DNA of 64,000 bases, from the NCBI RefSeq assembly GCF_003947415.1, contig NZ_QHKL01000003.1:62001-126000 (forward strand), given 5' to 3'. The translations under genes were made by a program, and so were the position numbers. Every line of letters starts with the position of its first letter. Position 1 is the first letter of the stretch. Positions 1-8,417 of the stretch are shown here, one piece after another. Below the pieces are notes generated by a model. That model had not been told where the DNA came from. It saw only the letters and a list, made by a program, of their open reading frames with translations, and did no database searches. Source of the DNA: Amycolatopsis sp. WAC 01376. GTDB taxonomy: Bacteria > Actinomycetota > Actinomycetes > Mycobacteriales > Pseudonocardiaceae.

Positions 1-298
1 CCGGGTCTTCGGACTCGAACACGGCCAGCTGCACCACGCGTTCCGCGGGCACCAGGTCGGCGAACCCGACTTCGACCACGTCCGTCGCGTCCGAAGATTT
101 GCCGGGCGCGGCGGACGCGTCGAGGTAGGTGAGGACCATCCGGAAACCGCCACCCGGCCGCGGATCCCAGCGATCGATCCGGCCGCGCATACCTTCGGGC
201 GGCAGCCAGGCCTCCAGTGACTCGCGGTCGAGGAGGGCCTGGTAGACGGTCTCGGGCGGGGCGGCGATCACCCGGCGGCCGCTGTCGATCCTGTCCAT
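1..298 (-). CDS. SRPBCC / AHSA1-type protein, C-terminus cut by window
   Basis: This minus-strand gene starts at ATG 298 and runs off the left edge, so only the first 99 residues are visible. The start MDRIDSGRRVIAAPPETVYQ is the usual first strand and helix of the START/SRPBCC fold. It is followed by a region with WDPRPGGGFRMVLTY, typical of AHSA1-like polyketide-cyclase family proteins. Such proteins bind small hydrophobic ligands; no substrate can be named here. It is divergent from the next gene with a 64-bp gap. The family is fairly sure, the function unknown. Confidence 0.7.
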   Translation of the reverse strand, partial: MDRIDSGRRVIAAPPETVYQALLDRESLEAWLPPEGMRGRIDRWDPRPGGGFRMVLTYLDASAAPGKSSDATDVVEVGFADLVPAERVVQLAVFESEDP

Positions 299-362
299 CC
301 TCCCGAGTCTAGGGCGGATAAGCTGATCATCGCGGATCACGGACGCCGGTGGTCCGGGAGGG

Positions 363-854
363 GTGATCCACATCGAGTACTTCGTCGCCTGGTCCGCCTT
401 CCTCGGCGGCTGGCTCCTCGTCGCCGGGCCCATGTACCAGGGCGCGCTCGAACTCCGTGAAGAGAGCAAGCGGTTCGCCGACCTGCGCTCGCTCGAGGAG
501 ATGCCCCGCCCCGACTTCGGACGGCCCGTTTCGCGCTGGTGGTGGTTGCTGCCACCGGTGGCCATCGCCAAGGAACGGCGACGGCGGCGCAAGGTGCACC
601 GCGAGGTCATGAAGTCGTTCACGACCGAGCAGCGGCGCACCATGGCCACCTTCGCCAACAAGGCCCGCGGCTGGTTCATCGTGACCGCGGGCGCCTTCTT
701 CATCGCCCTCAAGGAAACGTGGCACCTGAACCATCTGTACCACTGGCCTTTGTGGACCTACTTCGCGCTGGTGCTCGTCCCGCTGGCGCTGAGTTTCGCC
801 CACACGTCACGGGGTGTCCGGCTCACCGTCCTCATCATGGGGTCCGAGGAGTGA
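363..854 (+). CDS. Hypothetical small membrane protein
   Basis: A 163-residue protein from GTG 363. Three hydrophobic segments are visible, at about residues 6-28, 93-115 and 124-145, with a basic stretch ([13 protein letters not shown]) between the first and second, so it is probably an integral membrane protein with a cytoplasmic basic loop. No family is recognised. Its 3' end overlaps the convergent amidase gene by 20 bp. A GTG start with no convincing ribosome binding site leaves the exact N-terminus open. Confidence 0.6.
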   Translation: MIHIEYFVAWSAFLGGWLLVAGPMYQGALELREESKRFADLRSLEEMPRPDFGRPVSRWWWLLPPVAIAKERRRRRKVHREVMKSFTTEQRRTMATFANKARGWFIVTAGAFFIALKETWHLNHLYHWPLWTYFALVLVPLALSFAHTSRGVRLTVLIMGSEE

Positions 855-1833
855 TGGTGTCGCGCGTGATCGACTCGACCTTCTCCTGCGCCTTCTTGGC
901 GTCGGTGACCCAGAGCTTGTAGAAATCGAACGGGCAGTCCGCCACGCCCTTGTCGCCCTCGTCCGCGTCCTGCACGCCGGTGTAACCGCGGTGCAGCAGC
1001 TTGAAGATGTGGTTCTGCGACTGGTCGTAGGTCCGCGCGTCACGGATCGCCGACACCGACAGCTGCGCGTACTGGATCCCGTACTCTTCTTCGCCGGTCT
1101 CGCCGAGTGTGCGCCCGTCGAAGCCGATGATCGAGGAATGGCCGAAGTAGGAGTACACGCCGTCGAATCCGGCGGCGTTCGCCACGGCCACGTAACAGTT
1201 GTTGGCCCACGCCATCGCCTTGGCGATCAGGATCTGCTGCTCTTTGGCCGGATACATGTAGCCCTGGCAGCGCACGATCAGCTCGGCGCCCTTCATCGCG
1301 CAGTCGCGCCAGATCTCCGGGTAGTTCCCGTCGTCGCAGATGATCAGCGAGATCTTCATGCCCTTCGGGCCGTCGCTGACGTAGGTGTCCTCGCCGGGGT
1401 ACCAGCCTTCGATCGGGCACCACGGCAGGATCTTGCGGTATTTCTGGACGATCTCGCCGCGGTCGTTGATGAGCACGAGCGTGTTGTACGGCGGCTTGTC
1501 CGGGTGGTCCTCGTGTCGCTCGCCGGTGATGGAGAAGACGCCCCAGGTCTGGGCTTCCCGGCAGGCGGCGGCGAAGATTTCGGTTTCCTCGCCGGGAATC
1601 GTCGCCGCGGTCTCGTACATCTCCTTCGGGTCGTACATGATGCCCTGGGTCGAGTACTCCGGGAACACCACGAGGTCCATGCCCGGCAGCCCGGATTTCA
1701 TGCCCACCACCATTTCGGCGATCTTGCGGGCGTTGTCGAGCACCTCGGCCTTGGTGTGCAGCCGCGGCATCTTGTAGTTGACCACCGCGACGCCGACCGT
1801 GTCGGGACTGGCGGAAATGTCACCGTGTCGCAT
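835..1833 (-). CDS. amiE: Aliphatic amidase (acylamide amidohydrolase)
   Basis: A 332-residue enzyme, very close in sequence to Pseudomonas AmiE, which hydrolyses short aliphatic amides to the acid and ammonia. It opens with MRHGDIS and keeps the nitrilase-superfamily triad: Glu in VVFPEYS (about residue 59), Lys in QKYRKILPW (about 134) and Cys in [13 protein letters not shown] (about 166). The start ATG 1833 was chosen because it gives the family's exact N-terminus; the open frame extends 20 codons further up. It is the last gene of the amiS-amiE unit and overlaps amiS by 14 bp, so translation is probably coupled. Confidence 0.95.
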   Translation of the reverse strand: MRHGDISASPDTVGVAVVNYKMPRLHTKAEVLDNARKIAEMVVGMKSGLPGMDLVVFPEYSTQGIMYDPKEMYETAATIPGEETEIFAAACREAQTWGVFSITGERHEDHPDKPPYNTLVLINDRGEIVQKYRKILPWCPIEGWYPGEDTYVSDGPKGMKISLIICDDGNYPEIWRDCAMKGAELIVRCQGYMYPAKEQQILIAKAMAWANNCYVAVANAAGFDGVYSYFGHSSIIGFDGRTLGETGEEEYGIQYAQLSVSAIRDARTYDQSQNHIFKLLHRGYTGVQDADEGDKGVADCPFDFYKLWVTDAKKAQEKVESITRDTITPRTP

Positions 1834-2437
1834 TTGGATTCCTCTTCTCCTGATGGGTTTTCTGGAGCAACATGGCCGCCGCGACCAACACACAGGCGAT
1901 CGCGGCCGCGATCAGCGCCGTCCCGCCGTCGCTGCGGTAGGCGCCGGTGAGGCCGAGGAAGGCGGGCACCGTGCAGGTCGGCTGGCTGAGCAGCAGGACG
2001 GCCCAGCCGGTGAACCGGGTCAGCTTTTCCTTGCCGAGGCCGAGGACGAGGAAGAACAACGTCCACAACAGTGCCCAGGACAGCCAGATGACGCCGAACA
2101 CCGGATCGGCGTCGTGCCAGAACGCGATTCCCGCGTACACCACGGCGGCGCCCGCCACGAACAGCGAGAACCAGCCGACGCCTTCGGGTTCGAGGCCGGC
2201 GAGGTTCGCGATGCCGACGTACAGATAGGTGAAACCGAACAGGTACAGCCCGGACGCGGCGAGGATCGCGTCCGGATTCCCGCCCGCCTGGACGATCAGC
2301 ACGGTCGGGGTGACGCACTGGAGCGCGCCGACGAACAGGTTCAGCACCGCCGCCGAGCGTGGCGGTATCCGGCCGAGCAACATCAGGCCGTTGATCATCA
2401 AGGCGGCGCCGACGTAGAGAAGGCCCACGTTGCCCAT
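1820..2437 (-). CDS. amiS: AmiS/UreI family amide channel
   Basis: A 205-residue protein with six to seven hydrophobic segments, beginning [20 protein letters not shown] as in AmiS/UreI proteins, which form inner-membrane pores for urea or short amides. ATG 2437 is preferred over GTG 2443 because a GGAGGT site lies just before it. Its 3' end overlaps amiE by 14 bp, which fits uptake plus hydrolysis of the same amide. A TTGACT/TACTTT promoter with 17-bp spacing lies upstream, so amiS-amiE may be transcribed separately from amiC. Confidence 0.9.
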   Translation of the reverse strand: MGNVGLLYVGAALMINGLMLLGRIPPRSAAVLNLFVGALQCVTPTVLIVQAGGNPDAILAASGLYLFGFTYLYVGIANLAGLEPEGVGWFSLFVAGAAVVYAGIAFWHDADPVFGVIWLSWALLWTLFFLVLGLGKEKLTRFTGWAVLLLSQPTCTVPAFLGLTGAYRSDGGTALIAAAIACVLVAAAMLLQKTHQEKRNPNATR

Positions 2438-2472
2438 GCTCACCTCCGCGTAATGTGCATCACGTGGAATAA

Positions 2473-2510
2473 TTTCAAATGAAAGTATGTGGTGTGCCGG
2501 AGTGAGTCAA
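2473..2510 (-). promoter_or_regulatory. amiS-amiE promoter with operator-like motif
   Basis: Read on the minus strand, TTGACT (2510-2505) and TACTTT (2487-2482) are separated by exactly 17 bp, a good housekeeping-type promoter. On the plus strand TTTCAAATGAAAGTAT (2473-2488) overlaps the -10 and contains a TTTCA-AA-TGAAA dyad. The same arrangement recurs before amiC at 3633-3648. A bound repressor here would block RNA polymerase; the neighbouring MarR protein is the obvious candidate. Binding is inferred. Confidence 0.6.
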
Positions 2511-2519
2511 GGGTGGAGT

Positions 2520-3596
2520 TCAGAGCCGGGTCAGGACTTCGAAGTCGTAACCGTCGGCGACCGCGAGATGGACGTGCTGGTCGGCCTGCTGCCCGCGGAA
2601 CTCGATCGTGCCGCGCGGGCCGTGATAGGCGACGCCGTCGATCGCCGCGTTGAGCGCGGGCAGGTCGGGCTTGCCTGCCCGGCGGACGAGTTCGGCCAGT
2701 GTGTGCAGTCCCTCGTAACAGGATTCGGCGGCGTTGTTCAAAGCCGGGGCGCCGGGACCGTTGCGGTCGACATAACGGCCGAGCAGATCCATCGCGTCGG
2801 CGGTGACCATCGACCGGAAGTACGCGGCGGAGACGTAGAGGTTGCCGGTGGCGTGCGCGCCGCTCGCGAGGAGCATGTTCTCCTCCATCAGCGGGCTGAA
2901 CCGGACCAGCCGGTCGCTGAGCCCTTGCGCGGCGAAGGCGCGGTTGAAGCGCACCGCGTCCTGCCCGACCAGCAACATGAGCACACCGTCGCTTGTGGAC
3001 TGTTCGACCGAACGGACCACTGTGGACATGTCGCCCGCGCCGAGCCCCACGAACGCCTCGCCGGTGATGCGCAGATCGAGATCCTTGGCGTACTGCCGGA
3101 TCGCCCGGGTCGACCGGTGTGGCCAGACGTAGTCGTCACCGACCACGTACCACCGCCGGACACCGAGGTGGTCGCGCAACCAGCGCAGCGCCGGTTCGAT
3201 CTGGCAGCGCGGCGTCTCTCCCGTGCAGAAGATGCCCGAACGTCGCTCGCCACCTTCGTAAAGTGACGTGTACACGTACGGCACCCTGTCGGCCACGACC
3301 GGTGCGAGCGCGTGCCGGATCGACGAAATGTGCCAGCCGCTCACGGCGTCGACCCGTCCCGCGTCGACCAGCCGGCGCAGGTCTTCGGCCACCTGCGCGG
3401 GGGTGCCGCCGCCGTCGACCACCTCGGCCTCGACCTGCCTGCCGAGAATCCCGCCGGACTCGTTGAGTTCGTGGACGGCGAGATCCGTGATCGCCTCGCA
3501 GGACGGGCCGAACAGCCCGGCGGGCCCCTGCAACGGGACCACCATGGCAACACGCCAGGTGTCGTCGCGGGTCCGGGTGGCGAGGCGTAGGGGCAT
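2520..3596 (-). CDS. amiC: AmiC-like amide-sensing periplasmic-binding-fold protein
   Basis: A 358-residue type I periplasmic-binding-fold protein of the AmiC/urea-amide (Leu/Ile/Val-binding) group: VAMVVPLQGPAGLFGPSCEA at the N-terminus, then GGILGRQVE and YVVGDDYVWPHRS. There is no signal peptide or lipobox, so it should stay in the cytoplasm. That matches AmiC regulators, which sense amides, rather than transport receptors. In Mycobacterium smegmatis an amiC gene sits with a MarR gene (amiA), amiS and amiE in the inducible amidase locus; this locus has the same set. Substrate and regulatory partner are inferred from that context. Confidence 0.8.
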   Translation of the reverse strand: MPLRLATRTRDDTWRVAMVVPLQGPAGLFGPSCEAITDLAVHELNESGGILGRQVEAEVVDGGGTPAQVAEDLRRLVDAGRVDAVSGWHISSIRHALAPVVADRVPYVYTSLYEGGERRSGIFCTGETPRCQIEPALRWLRDHLGVRRWYVVGDDYVWPHRSTRAIRQYAKDLDLRITGEAFVGLGAGDMSTVVRSVEQSTSDGVLMLLVGQDAVRFNRAFAAQGLSDRLVRFSPLMEENMLLASGAHATGNLYVSAAYFRSMVTADAMDLLGRYVDRNGPGAPALNNAAESCYEGLHTLAELVRRAGKPDLPALNAAIDGVAYHGPRGTIEFRGQQADQHVHLAVADGYDFEVLTRL

Positions 3597-3632
3597 GGCG
3601 CTCCGTGCGGTGGCCCGGTAAGGTCAAAGTGC

Positions 3633-3672
3633 TTTCACCTGGAAGTATTGCGAGGGTGTCCGGTTTTGGCAA
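3633..3672 (-). promoter_or_regulatory. amiC promoter with operator-like motif
   Basis: On the minus strand TTGCCA (3672-3667) and AATACT (3649-3644) are 17 bp apart. The plus-strand sequence TTTCACCTGGAAGTAT (3633-3648) overlaps the -10 and matches the motif at the amiS promoter (TTTCA-NN-TGRAAGTAT). It lies 36 bp from the divergent MarR start, so one bound protein could control both directions. Confidence 0.55.
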
Positions 3673-3683
3673 GGGGACGGGAT

Positions 3684-4094
3684 ATGGGGACACGCGGCGT
3701 CGCGACCGCCGGAACGTCGCTCACCGGCTCGCTCACCCGTGCCGCCAGGGCCGTCGCCGGCAAGGTGGAGCAGGTGCTCGCCAAGGAAGGTCTCACCCTG
3801 GACCAGTGGCTGGTGCTGGACGCGCTGAGCGGCAAGGGCGGCCTCGCCATGGCCGACCTCGCCGACCGGACCCTGGCCACCGCCCCGACGCTGACCAGGG
3901 TGGTCGACAAACTGGTCACCACCGCGCAGGCGTACCGCGAGGTCGACGCCGCGGACAGGCGCCGGGTGCTCGTGCACCTCAGCGCCCGCGGCCGGGCGAC
4001 GTACCGGCGCGTGGCCGCGAAGGTCGCCGAGGTGGAAGCCCGTCTCGACGTGACGGACGACGTCCTCGTGGCGTTGCGGGGCCTCGGCGACTGA
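3684..4094 (+). CDS. MarR family regulator, probable amidase repressor
   Basis: A 136-residue MarR-type winged-helix protein. The central part (LDQWLVLDALSGKGGLAMADLADRT, then TLTRVVDKLV) is the recognition region and RRRVLVHLS the wing. ATG 3684 follows an AAGGGGACGGG site and was preferred to an upstream in-frame GTG/ATG. It is divergent from amiC with an 87-bp gap holding an operator-like motif. By position it matches the MarR-type AmiA of the M. smegmatis amidase locus. That it controls amiC-amiS-amiE is inferred. Confidence 0.8.
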   Translation: MGTRGVATAGTSLTGSLTRAARAVAGKVEQVLAKEGLTLDQWLVLDALSGKGGLAMADLADRTLATAPTLTRVVDKLVTTAQAYREVDAADRRRVLVHLSARGRATYRRVAAKVAEVEARLDVTDDVLVALRGLGD

Positions 4095-4097
4095 AGG

Positions 4098-4745
4098 TCA
4101 GGCCTGCGGCGGATACGGCATCGGCCGCGCCTGTGGTTTCGCCTTCGTCAGCGCGACGATGCCGACAACACCGGTGACGACGAGCGCGACGACCACGAAC
4201 AGCGCGGCCACCACGTACACCAGGCGGAAGCTGAAAGCGTCCGAGAGCAGCCCGCCGAGGAACGGTGCGATCACCAAGGCAAGGACACCGACGCCCGCTG
4301 CCGCACCGGTCGCGGCGCCGCGACCGGACTGGAGCCGCCGGATCAACGCGACCGTCACGCCGATCGCCGCGCCCGCGCCGAGCCCGTTGAGCACCCGCCC
4401 GACGAGGAGCAGGCCGCTGCTCGGAACGAAAGCGACCAGCACCACGCCGAGGAGCATCAGAAAGAGCGCGGGCACCGTCACCGACGTCGGGAAGCGCGCA
4501 CCGAGCAGCAGACCCGCCGGGAAGGCGATCGCGGCCGCGACGAGGTACGCGACGAGCCCGCTCAGCAGCAGGGACTGGCTCGACATACCCAGCTCGATCT
4601 GCAGGGCAGACGAGCCGTCGAAGCGGTAGATCACGGTGAGCAGGAACAGCCCGATGAGCGCGGCGAACCCCGGCCCGATCACCAGCCACCAGGGCGGTCC
4701 GGCGGTCGGCTGCTGGTCGTGATGCGTCGGCGTCGGCACGAACAT
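4098..4745 (-). CDS. Half-length MFS-like membrane protein
   Basis: A 215-residue protein with six hydrophobic segments, about the N-terminal half of a major facilitator transporter. GRVLNGLGAGAAIGVTVALIRRL resembles MFS helix 4-5. No second six-helix half follows, so it is either a genuine half-size protein or a shortened transporter. It begins at ATG 4745 with TATAGG about a dozen bases upstream and no clear ribosome binding site, so the mRNA may be nearly leaderless. It ends 3 bp from the convergent MarR gene. Substrate unknown. Confidence 0.6.
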   Translation of the reverse strand: MFVPTPTHHDQQPTAGPPWWLVIGPGFAALIGLFLLTVIYRFDGSSALQIELGMSSQSLLLSGLVAYLVAAAIAFPAGLLLGARFPTSVTVPALFLMLLGVVLVAFVPSSGLLLVGRVLNGLGAGAAIGVTVALIRRLQSGRGAATGAAAGVGVLALVIAPFLGGLLSDAFSFRLVYVVAALFVVVALVVTGVVGIVALTKAKPQARPMPYPPQA

Positions 4746-5049
4746 GGGGATAACCTATAGCGACAGGCGACGCGGATGGACCACTTCGCCGGGAAAGCCG
4801 CTCATGGCCGGGGTCAGACGAGCGCTCTGGAGTCGGCCGGCCGACTCGAGCGGGCCGCCGTCCGCGAGATATCACCGGATTCCGGCGATCCGGCAACTGG
4901 TGTTAAGGATTGAGTAGTCCTACTTGCCAGGTTGTGGGTAGATCGGCTCGAAACACTGTTTTCGCTGTTCACGGGCAGGCTGACGGGTTGAGTGGACACG
5001 CATCGCTGTCGTAAGGTGACCATTGGTTACCAACGGCGGGGAGGCGTTC
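4746..5049. other. Intergenic region with promoter for the type VII-like unit
   Basis: About 300 bp without a gene. TTGAGT (4988-4993) and TAAGGT (5012-5017), 18 bp apart, form a plausible plus-strand promoter for the genes starting at 5050. The left end holds the start region of the MFS-like gene. Nothing else is recognised. Confidence 0.4.
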
Positions 5050-5364
5050 GTGACGGGCTATCAGGTGGTGGTCGACAAGATCCGCGGCACCGGTCAGGCC
5101 GCAGAGGGGGTTGTCGACGGGTTACGGGGCGCTGGATGCCCGACCGCGGTGCCGGCTGGTGATCTTGGTATGCCGGGGTCGCGGGCGGCGTTGGCGATGG
5201 CTCGGGTCAAGCACGTGTTGGTGTCTCGACAGGCGGGCTTCGAATCCCGGCTTGCTGCCTATGCCGGAAATATGGCGAAGGCTGCGGACCACTATGCCAG
5301 TCGGGAAGATGCCGCGGCGGCAGATCTGAGCGTGCGAGCTCCGGGGCAGGTGAAGTCGAGCTAA
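5050..5364 (+). CDS. EspC/WXG100-like small secreted-protein candidate
   Basis: A 104-residue, Ala-rich, mostly helical protein (MTGYQVVVDKIRG start) of the kind found as EspC/DUF2580 or WXG100-like partners of type VII secretion substrates. Near the C-terminus it carries YASRE, which fits the YxxxD/E secretion signal. GTG 5050 was chosen because GGGGAGG lies 5 bp upstream; a TTG nine codons earlier is possible. Its stop overlaps the next start by one base (TAATG), so the two proteins are probably made together, as expected for a heterodimer. No ESX machinery genes are in the window. Confidence 0.6.
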   Translation: MTGYQVVVDKIRGTGQAAEGVVDGLRGAGCPTAVPAGDLGMPGSRAALAMARVKHVLVSRQAGFESRLAAYAGNMAKAADHYASREDAAAADLSVRAPGQVKSS

Positions 5365-7061
5365 TGGTCAGCTGGGGTGAGGCGACGCGCTGGAATCCGG
5401 CAGTGTTGCAGGAGGCGGTCGGAGAGATCAACGCTGCCTACAACAAACTTGTGGCGTGTTCGGATGATCTGCGCGACATCAACACGCCTGAGGGTTGGCA
5501 CGGTGACTCGGCCGGCGCTGCGGCCGCGGAGGTCAACCAGATCATCGACGGCTTGGAGGAGTATGCCGCCGACATCGCGGCGCTGCGCCGAGCGGCAGGC
5601 GACACCGGCGATGCGATAACAGGTGTGCAGAACGGGGTGCGGGAAGCCGAAGTGATCGCCTCGAGCAATCACTTCACGATCGCCCCGGACGGAGGGGTCG
5701 TCGACAACGGCGTGCCGGACGTACCGCCGGAGCGGGCGCAACTGATGGCAGAGGAACGAACCCGGCTCGCCGAGGAGCTCAAAGATCGGGTCGTACAGGT
5801 TTTGCGGCAAGCCACCGACATCGACGATGACCTGTGTGCGGTGTTGGAGCGGATCGAAGCCGGGAACGTCATCGACGCCACGGGGAACGACAACGAGAAC
5901 ACCAGCTTGGCCGCGGCCGGCAATTCGGGGGCTGTGAACGGTGCCTTGTCGGTGTTGGCTCCACCGCCGGTGGGAGCGGATCCGTCGACGAACGCCGCGT
6001 GGTGGGCCGCCTTGTCCGAGGCGCAGCGCAAGCAGCTGATCGCGCAGCACCCGGACTGGGTCGGTAACCGGGACGGGGTGAAGGCCGCTGATCGCAGCAA
6101 AGCCAACCTGAGCCTGCTCGAGCAGCAGAAACGCAGCTTCACCGCGGAACTGGAGCGGCTCCGGCGGGAGGACGGCGATTCTGACGAGATCGCGCGCCTG
6201 GAACAGCGGGTGAAGGCGATCGACTCGATCACCGGCATGATGCACAACCCGGACGGCAGTCTGAACCCGAACCGGCAGCTGATGTCGCTGGACCTGACCG
6301 GTGATCACCCGAAGGCGGCGATCGCCAACGGTGATGTCGACACCGCACAGCACGTCGCGGTGTTCACTCCCGGTATGAACTCCACCGTCGACGGGAATCT
6401 GTCGGGCTATGTGAACGACATGCAGGGTGTTCGTCACAGCGCGGAGGACATGCTGCGCCGTGGTGGGGACATGTCGAACGTCGCCACGGTGACCTGGATC
6501 GGCTACGAGCCGAGCACCGGCGATGACCCGAGCTCCCTGTTGGGATTGGTCACCGGCGAGAACTCGGCTTCAGGCGGAGACAAGCTCGCGAAGTTCGACC
6601 AGGGCATCAACGCTTCGCGTCCCACAGATCCGCACTTGACCGCGTTGGGGCATTCGCAAGGTTCGATCGTGACGGGGATCAGCCTCACCCATGGCGCTAC
6701 CGGGGTCGATGATGCGGTCGTGTTCGGCTCGCCCGGTGTGGCGGATCATTTCGGGATTGATAACACCGCGCGCGACCTGAAGGTTCCTGAAGGGCACGCC
6801 TACAACATCAAGGCTGACGGGGACGACGTCGCCCAATACGTCCCGGAGACCTGGCGGTATGGACGTGCCCCGTACGCGATGGACGGCATGAACCAGCTCT
6901 CGGCGGATGCGGCCACAGATCCGGACGGAAGCCCACTCGCCGCATCGCATGGGCACAGCGAGTACACCCGGACCACGCCGGAGGGTGTCGACAGCACCAG
7001 TAAGCACAATATCGCCGCGATCGTGGCCGGCAGGCCGCAGTTGGCGGTCTCCGCCCACTAG
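5364..7061 (+). CDS. DUF1023-type alpha/beta hydrolase with WXG-like N-terminus
   Basis: A 565-residue protein. The first ~100 residues are helical with a WHG motif (about residues 45-47), like WXG100 domains. After a charged coiled-coil-like stretch (about 245-290) comes an alpha/beta-hydrolase domain. Its nucleophile elbow is GHSQGS (about residue 431) and its C-terminal SHGHSEY probably supplies the catalytic His. Actinobacterial DUF1023 proteins of this layout are suspected type VII substrates. Codon use looks less GC-biased than in the neighbours. Its activity (lipase, esterase or toxin) cannot be told from sequence. Confidence 0.7.
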   Translation: MVSWGEATRWNPAVLQEAVGEINAAYNKLVACSDDLRDINTPEGWHGDSAGAAAAEVNQIIDGLEEYAADIAALRRAAGDTGDAITGVQNGVREAEVIASSNHFTIAPDGGVVDNGVPDVPPERAQLMAEERTRLAEELKDRVVQVLRQATDIDDDLCAVLERIEAGNVIDATGNDNENTSLAAAGNSGAVNGALSVLAPPPVGADPSTNAAWWAALSEAQRKQLIAQHPDWVGNRDGVKAADRSKANLSLLEQQKRSFTAELERLRREDGDSDEIARLEQRVKAIDSITGMMHNPDGSLNPNRQLMSLDLTGDHPKAAIANGDVDTAQHVAVFTPGMNSTVDGNLSGYVNDMQGVRHSAEDMLRRGGDMSNVATVTWIGYEPSTGDDPSSLLGLVTGENSASGGDKLAKFDQGINASRPTDPHLTALGHSQGSIVTGISLTHGATGVDDAVVFGSPGVADHFGIDNTARDLKVPEGHAYNIKADGDDVAQYVPETWRYGRAPYAMDGMNQLSADAATDPDGSPLAASHGHSEYTRTTPEGVDSTSKHNIAAIVAGRPQLAVSAH

Positions 7062-7073
7062 GAAGTTGATCAC

Positions 7074-7625
7074 GTGTTGTCACGAGTAGGGCTGTTCGCG
7101 GCCGTGTTGACCGGCGCCGTGCTGCTGGCCGCGTGCAGCGACGGTCACCAGTACCTTGATCCACAACCCACAGGACCCTCGATGTCGAAACAGCAGCAAC
7201 AGGCACAACTGGCGACCCGGTCGACGCTGGACGAGGCCGTCGCTGGTTACGAGAAGCTCCGCGTCACGATCCGGGACCGCCTCACCGCCGAGTTCGGTGT
7301 CACGCAGTGGACCGAGGAACCTGGGTCAGCTGAGTTCAGCGGATGCGCACCGCAGTTCCCCGCGTTGAACGAGCAGGAAGCGGCCAAGAAGTTCCTGCCG
7401 CGTTGGTATGCGCCAACGTCGTTGCTCGCACGATGGGACCAAGTCAAATCGGTGGTTCGCGAAGTCGCGGGTGGATCCGGGTTCACCACCGTGACACTCG
7501 ACGTGAACAAGGCAGGCGACGCCCAGCTCAACCTCACCGACCAGTTCGGTGCGCAGTTGTCGGTTGGATCAGGAACGAGCACTGTTGTGTCCCTGACTAC
7601 GGGGTGTCACCTGATCAGGAAGTGA
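7074..7625 (+). CDS. Putative lipoprotein of the type VII-like unit
   Basis: A 183-residue protein with a lipoprotein signal, MLSRVGLFAAVLTGAVLLAA followed by Cys-21, so it is probably anchored to the outer face of the membrane. The mature part is polar (KQQQQAQLATRSTLDEAVAGYEKLR) with two later Cys. It resembles the LppA-like lipoproteins often placed after DUF1023 genes. It starts at GTG 7074, 12 bp after the hydrolase gene, in the same operon. An immunity or processing role toward the hydrolase is possible but speculative. Confidence 0.6.
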   Translation: MLSRVGLFAAVLTGAVLLAACSDGHQYLDPQPTGPSMSKQQQQAQLATRSTLDEAVAGYEKLRVTIRDRLTAEFGVTQWTEEPGSAEFSGCAPQFPALNEQEAAKKFLPRWYAPTSLLARWDQVKSVVREVAGGSGFTTVTLDVNKAGDAQLNLTDQFGAQLSVGSGTSTVVSLTTGCHLIRK

Positions 7626-8101
7626 AGGCGCTCGTCGGGGCCTCGCGTGCTGTTCGCGGTGGTTCGCCGGCTCGGTTGGCCTCGATCTTCCTCCTTGGTT
7701 GTGTGTCACGCGCCTTGATCGGCGACGCAAGCCACCGTGGCTCGGCGTCGTCGTGGCGGTCGACTGGCTGATCGTGACCGGTCGAGCTCGCGCGAGACCG
7801 AAGCTCGCGGGGCGGCTGCGTGTCCAAAGTGAACAAAGCAAAGAAACGACGACACGAAGGCCGCGACCCGGTGAGACCTCGCCGACATCCAGGTCTGCGT
7901 CGCCCCATTGGTGAATTACTGGCGCCGGATCGGGAAACCTCGGCGGGCTTTGACGCTTGCGCCATTTGGCTCTACGCCACGGTGATCCGAGTCACGGAAG
8001 TCGGGCTTCCTCGGCCTTCACGGGCAGGCTGAGAGCCCCGGACGGCACTTGATGGGGGACCCCTGGCCACTTGCGTGACCAGGGGTTTCCCTGTGGCGGC
8101 G
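7626..8101. other. Gene-poor stretch after the lipoprotein gene
   Basis: About 475 bp in which every open frame is short, lacks a ribosome binding site and has irregular codon use. Nothing coding can be supported. The right end holds the tRNA-Arg terminator. It may be the decayed edge of the 5.0-7.6 kb unit. Confidence 0.4.
8059..8086 (-). terminator. Probable terminator of tRNA-Arg
   Basis: ACCCCTGG (8059-8066) pairs with CCAGGGGT (8079-8086) across a 12-base loop. It lies 16 bp past the 3' end of the minus-strand tRNA. Confidence 0.45.
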
Positions 8102-8175
8102 TGCCCCCGGCAGGACTTGAACCTGCGACCTAGAGATTAGAAGGCTCTTGCTCTATCCAGCTGAGCTACGAGGGC
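8102..8175 (-). tRNA. tRNA-Arg (anticodon TCT)
   Basis: On the minus strand GCCCTCG opens the acceptor stem and pairs with CGGGGGC. The D arm is GCTC-AGCTGGATA-GAGC, the anticodon loop is CTTCTAA (anticodon TCT) and the T arm is GCAGG-TTCAAGT-CCTGC. The discriminator is A and no CCA is encoded. It decodes AGA, a rare codon in such a GC-rich genome. Confidence 0.95.
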
Positions 8176-8417
8176 CGACGTCGGCGACGTTGGGTGTCGC
8201 CCAGCATCGGCAGCTTAGCCGTCGCCAACCTGTCGATCGTTCGACACCGCCAGATCGTTTCAGGTCGAGCCCACCGTTTTTTGGAACACCCGTGAGCGCG
8301 TCACGACGCGGGGTGACGCGCCCACGGGCCGGGGCCGCTTCGGGGGAGCGGCCCCTGGGTTCGTGCAGGTCGCGAGTCGACTCTTCCGCGAGTGACCGGC
8401 ACGAACCGCCGGGGTGG

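Noticed and set aside
814..1950. 378-codon plus-strand frame over the amidase gene
   Set aside because: It is antisense to AmiE, whose catalytic triad is intact.
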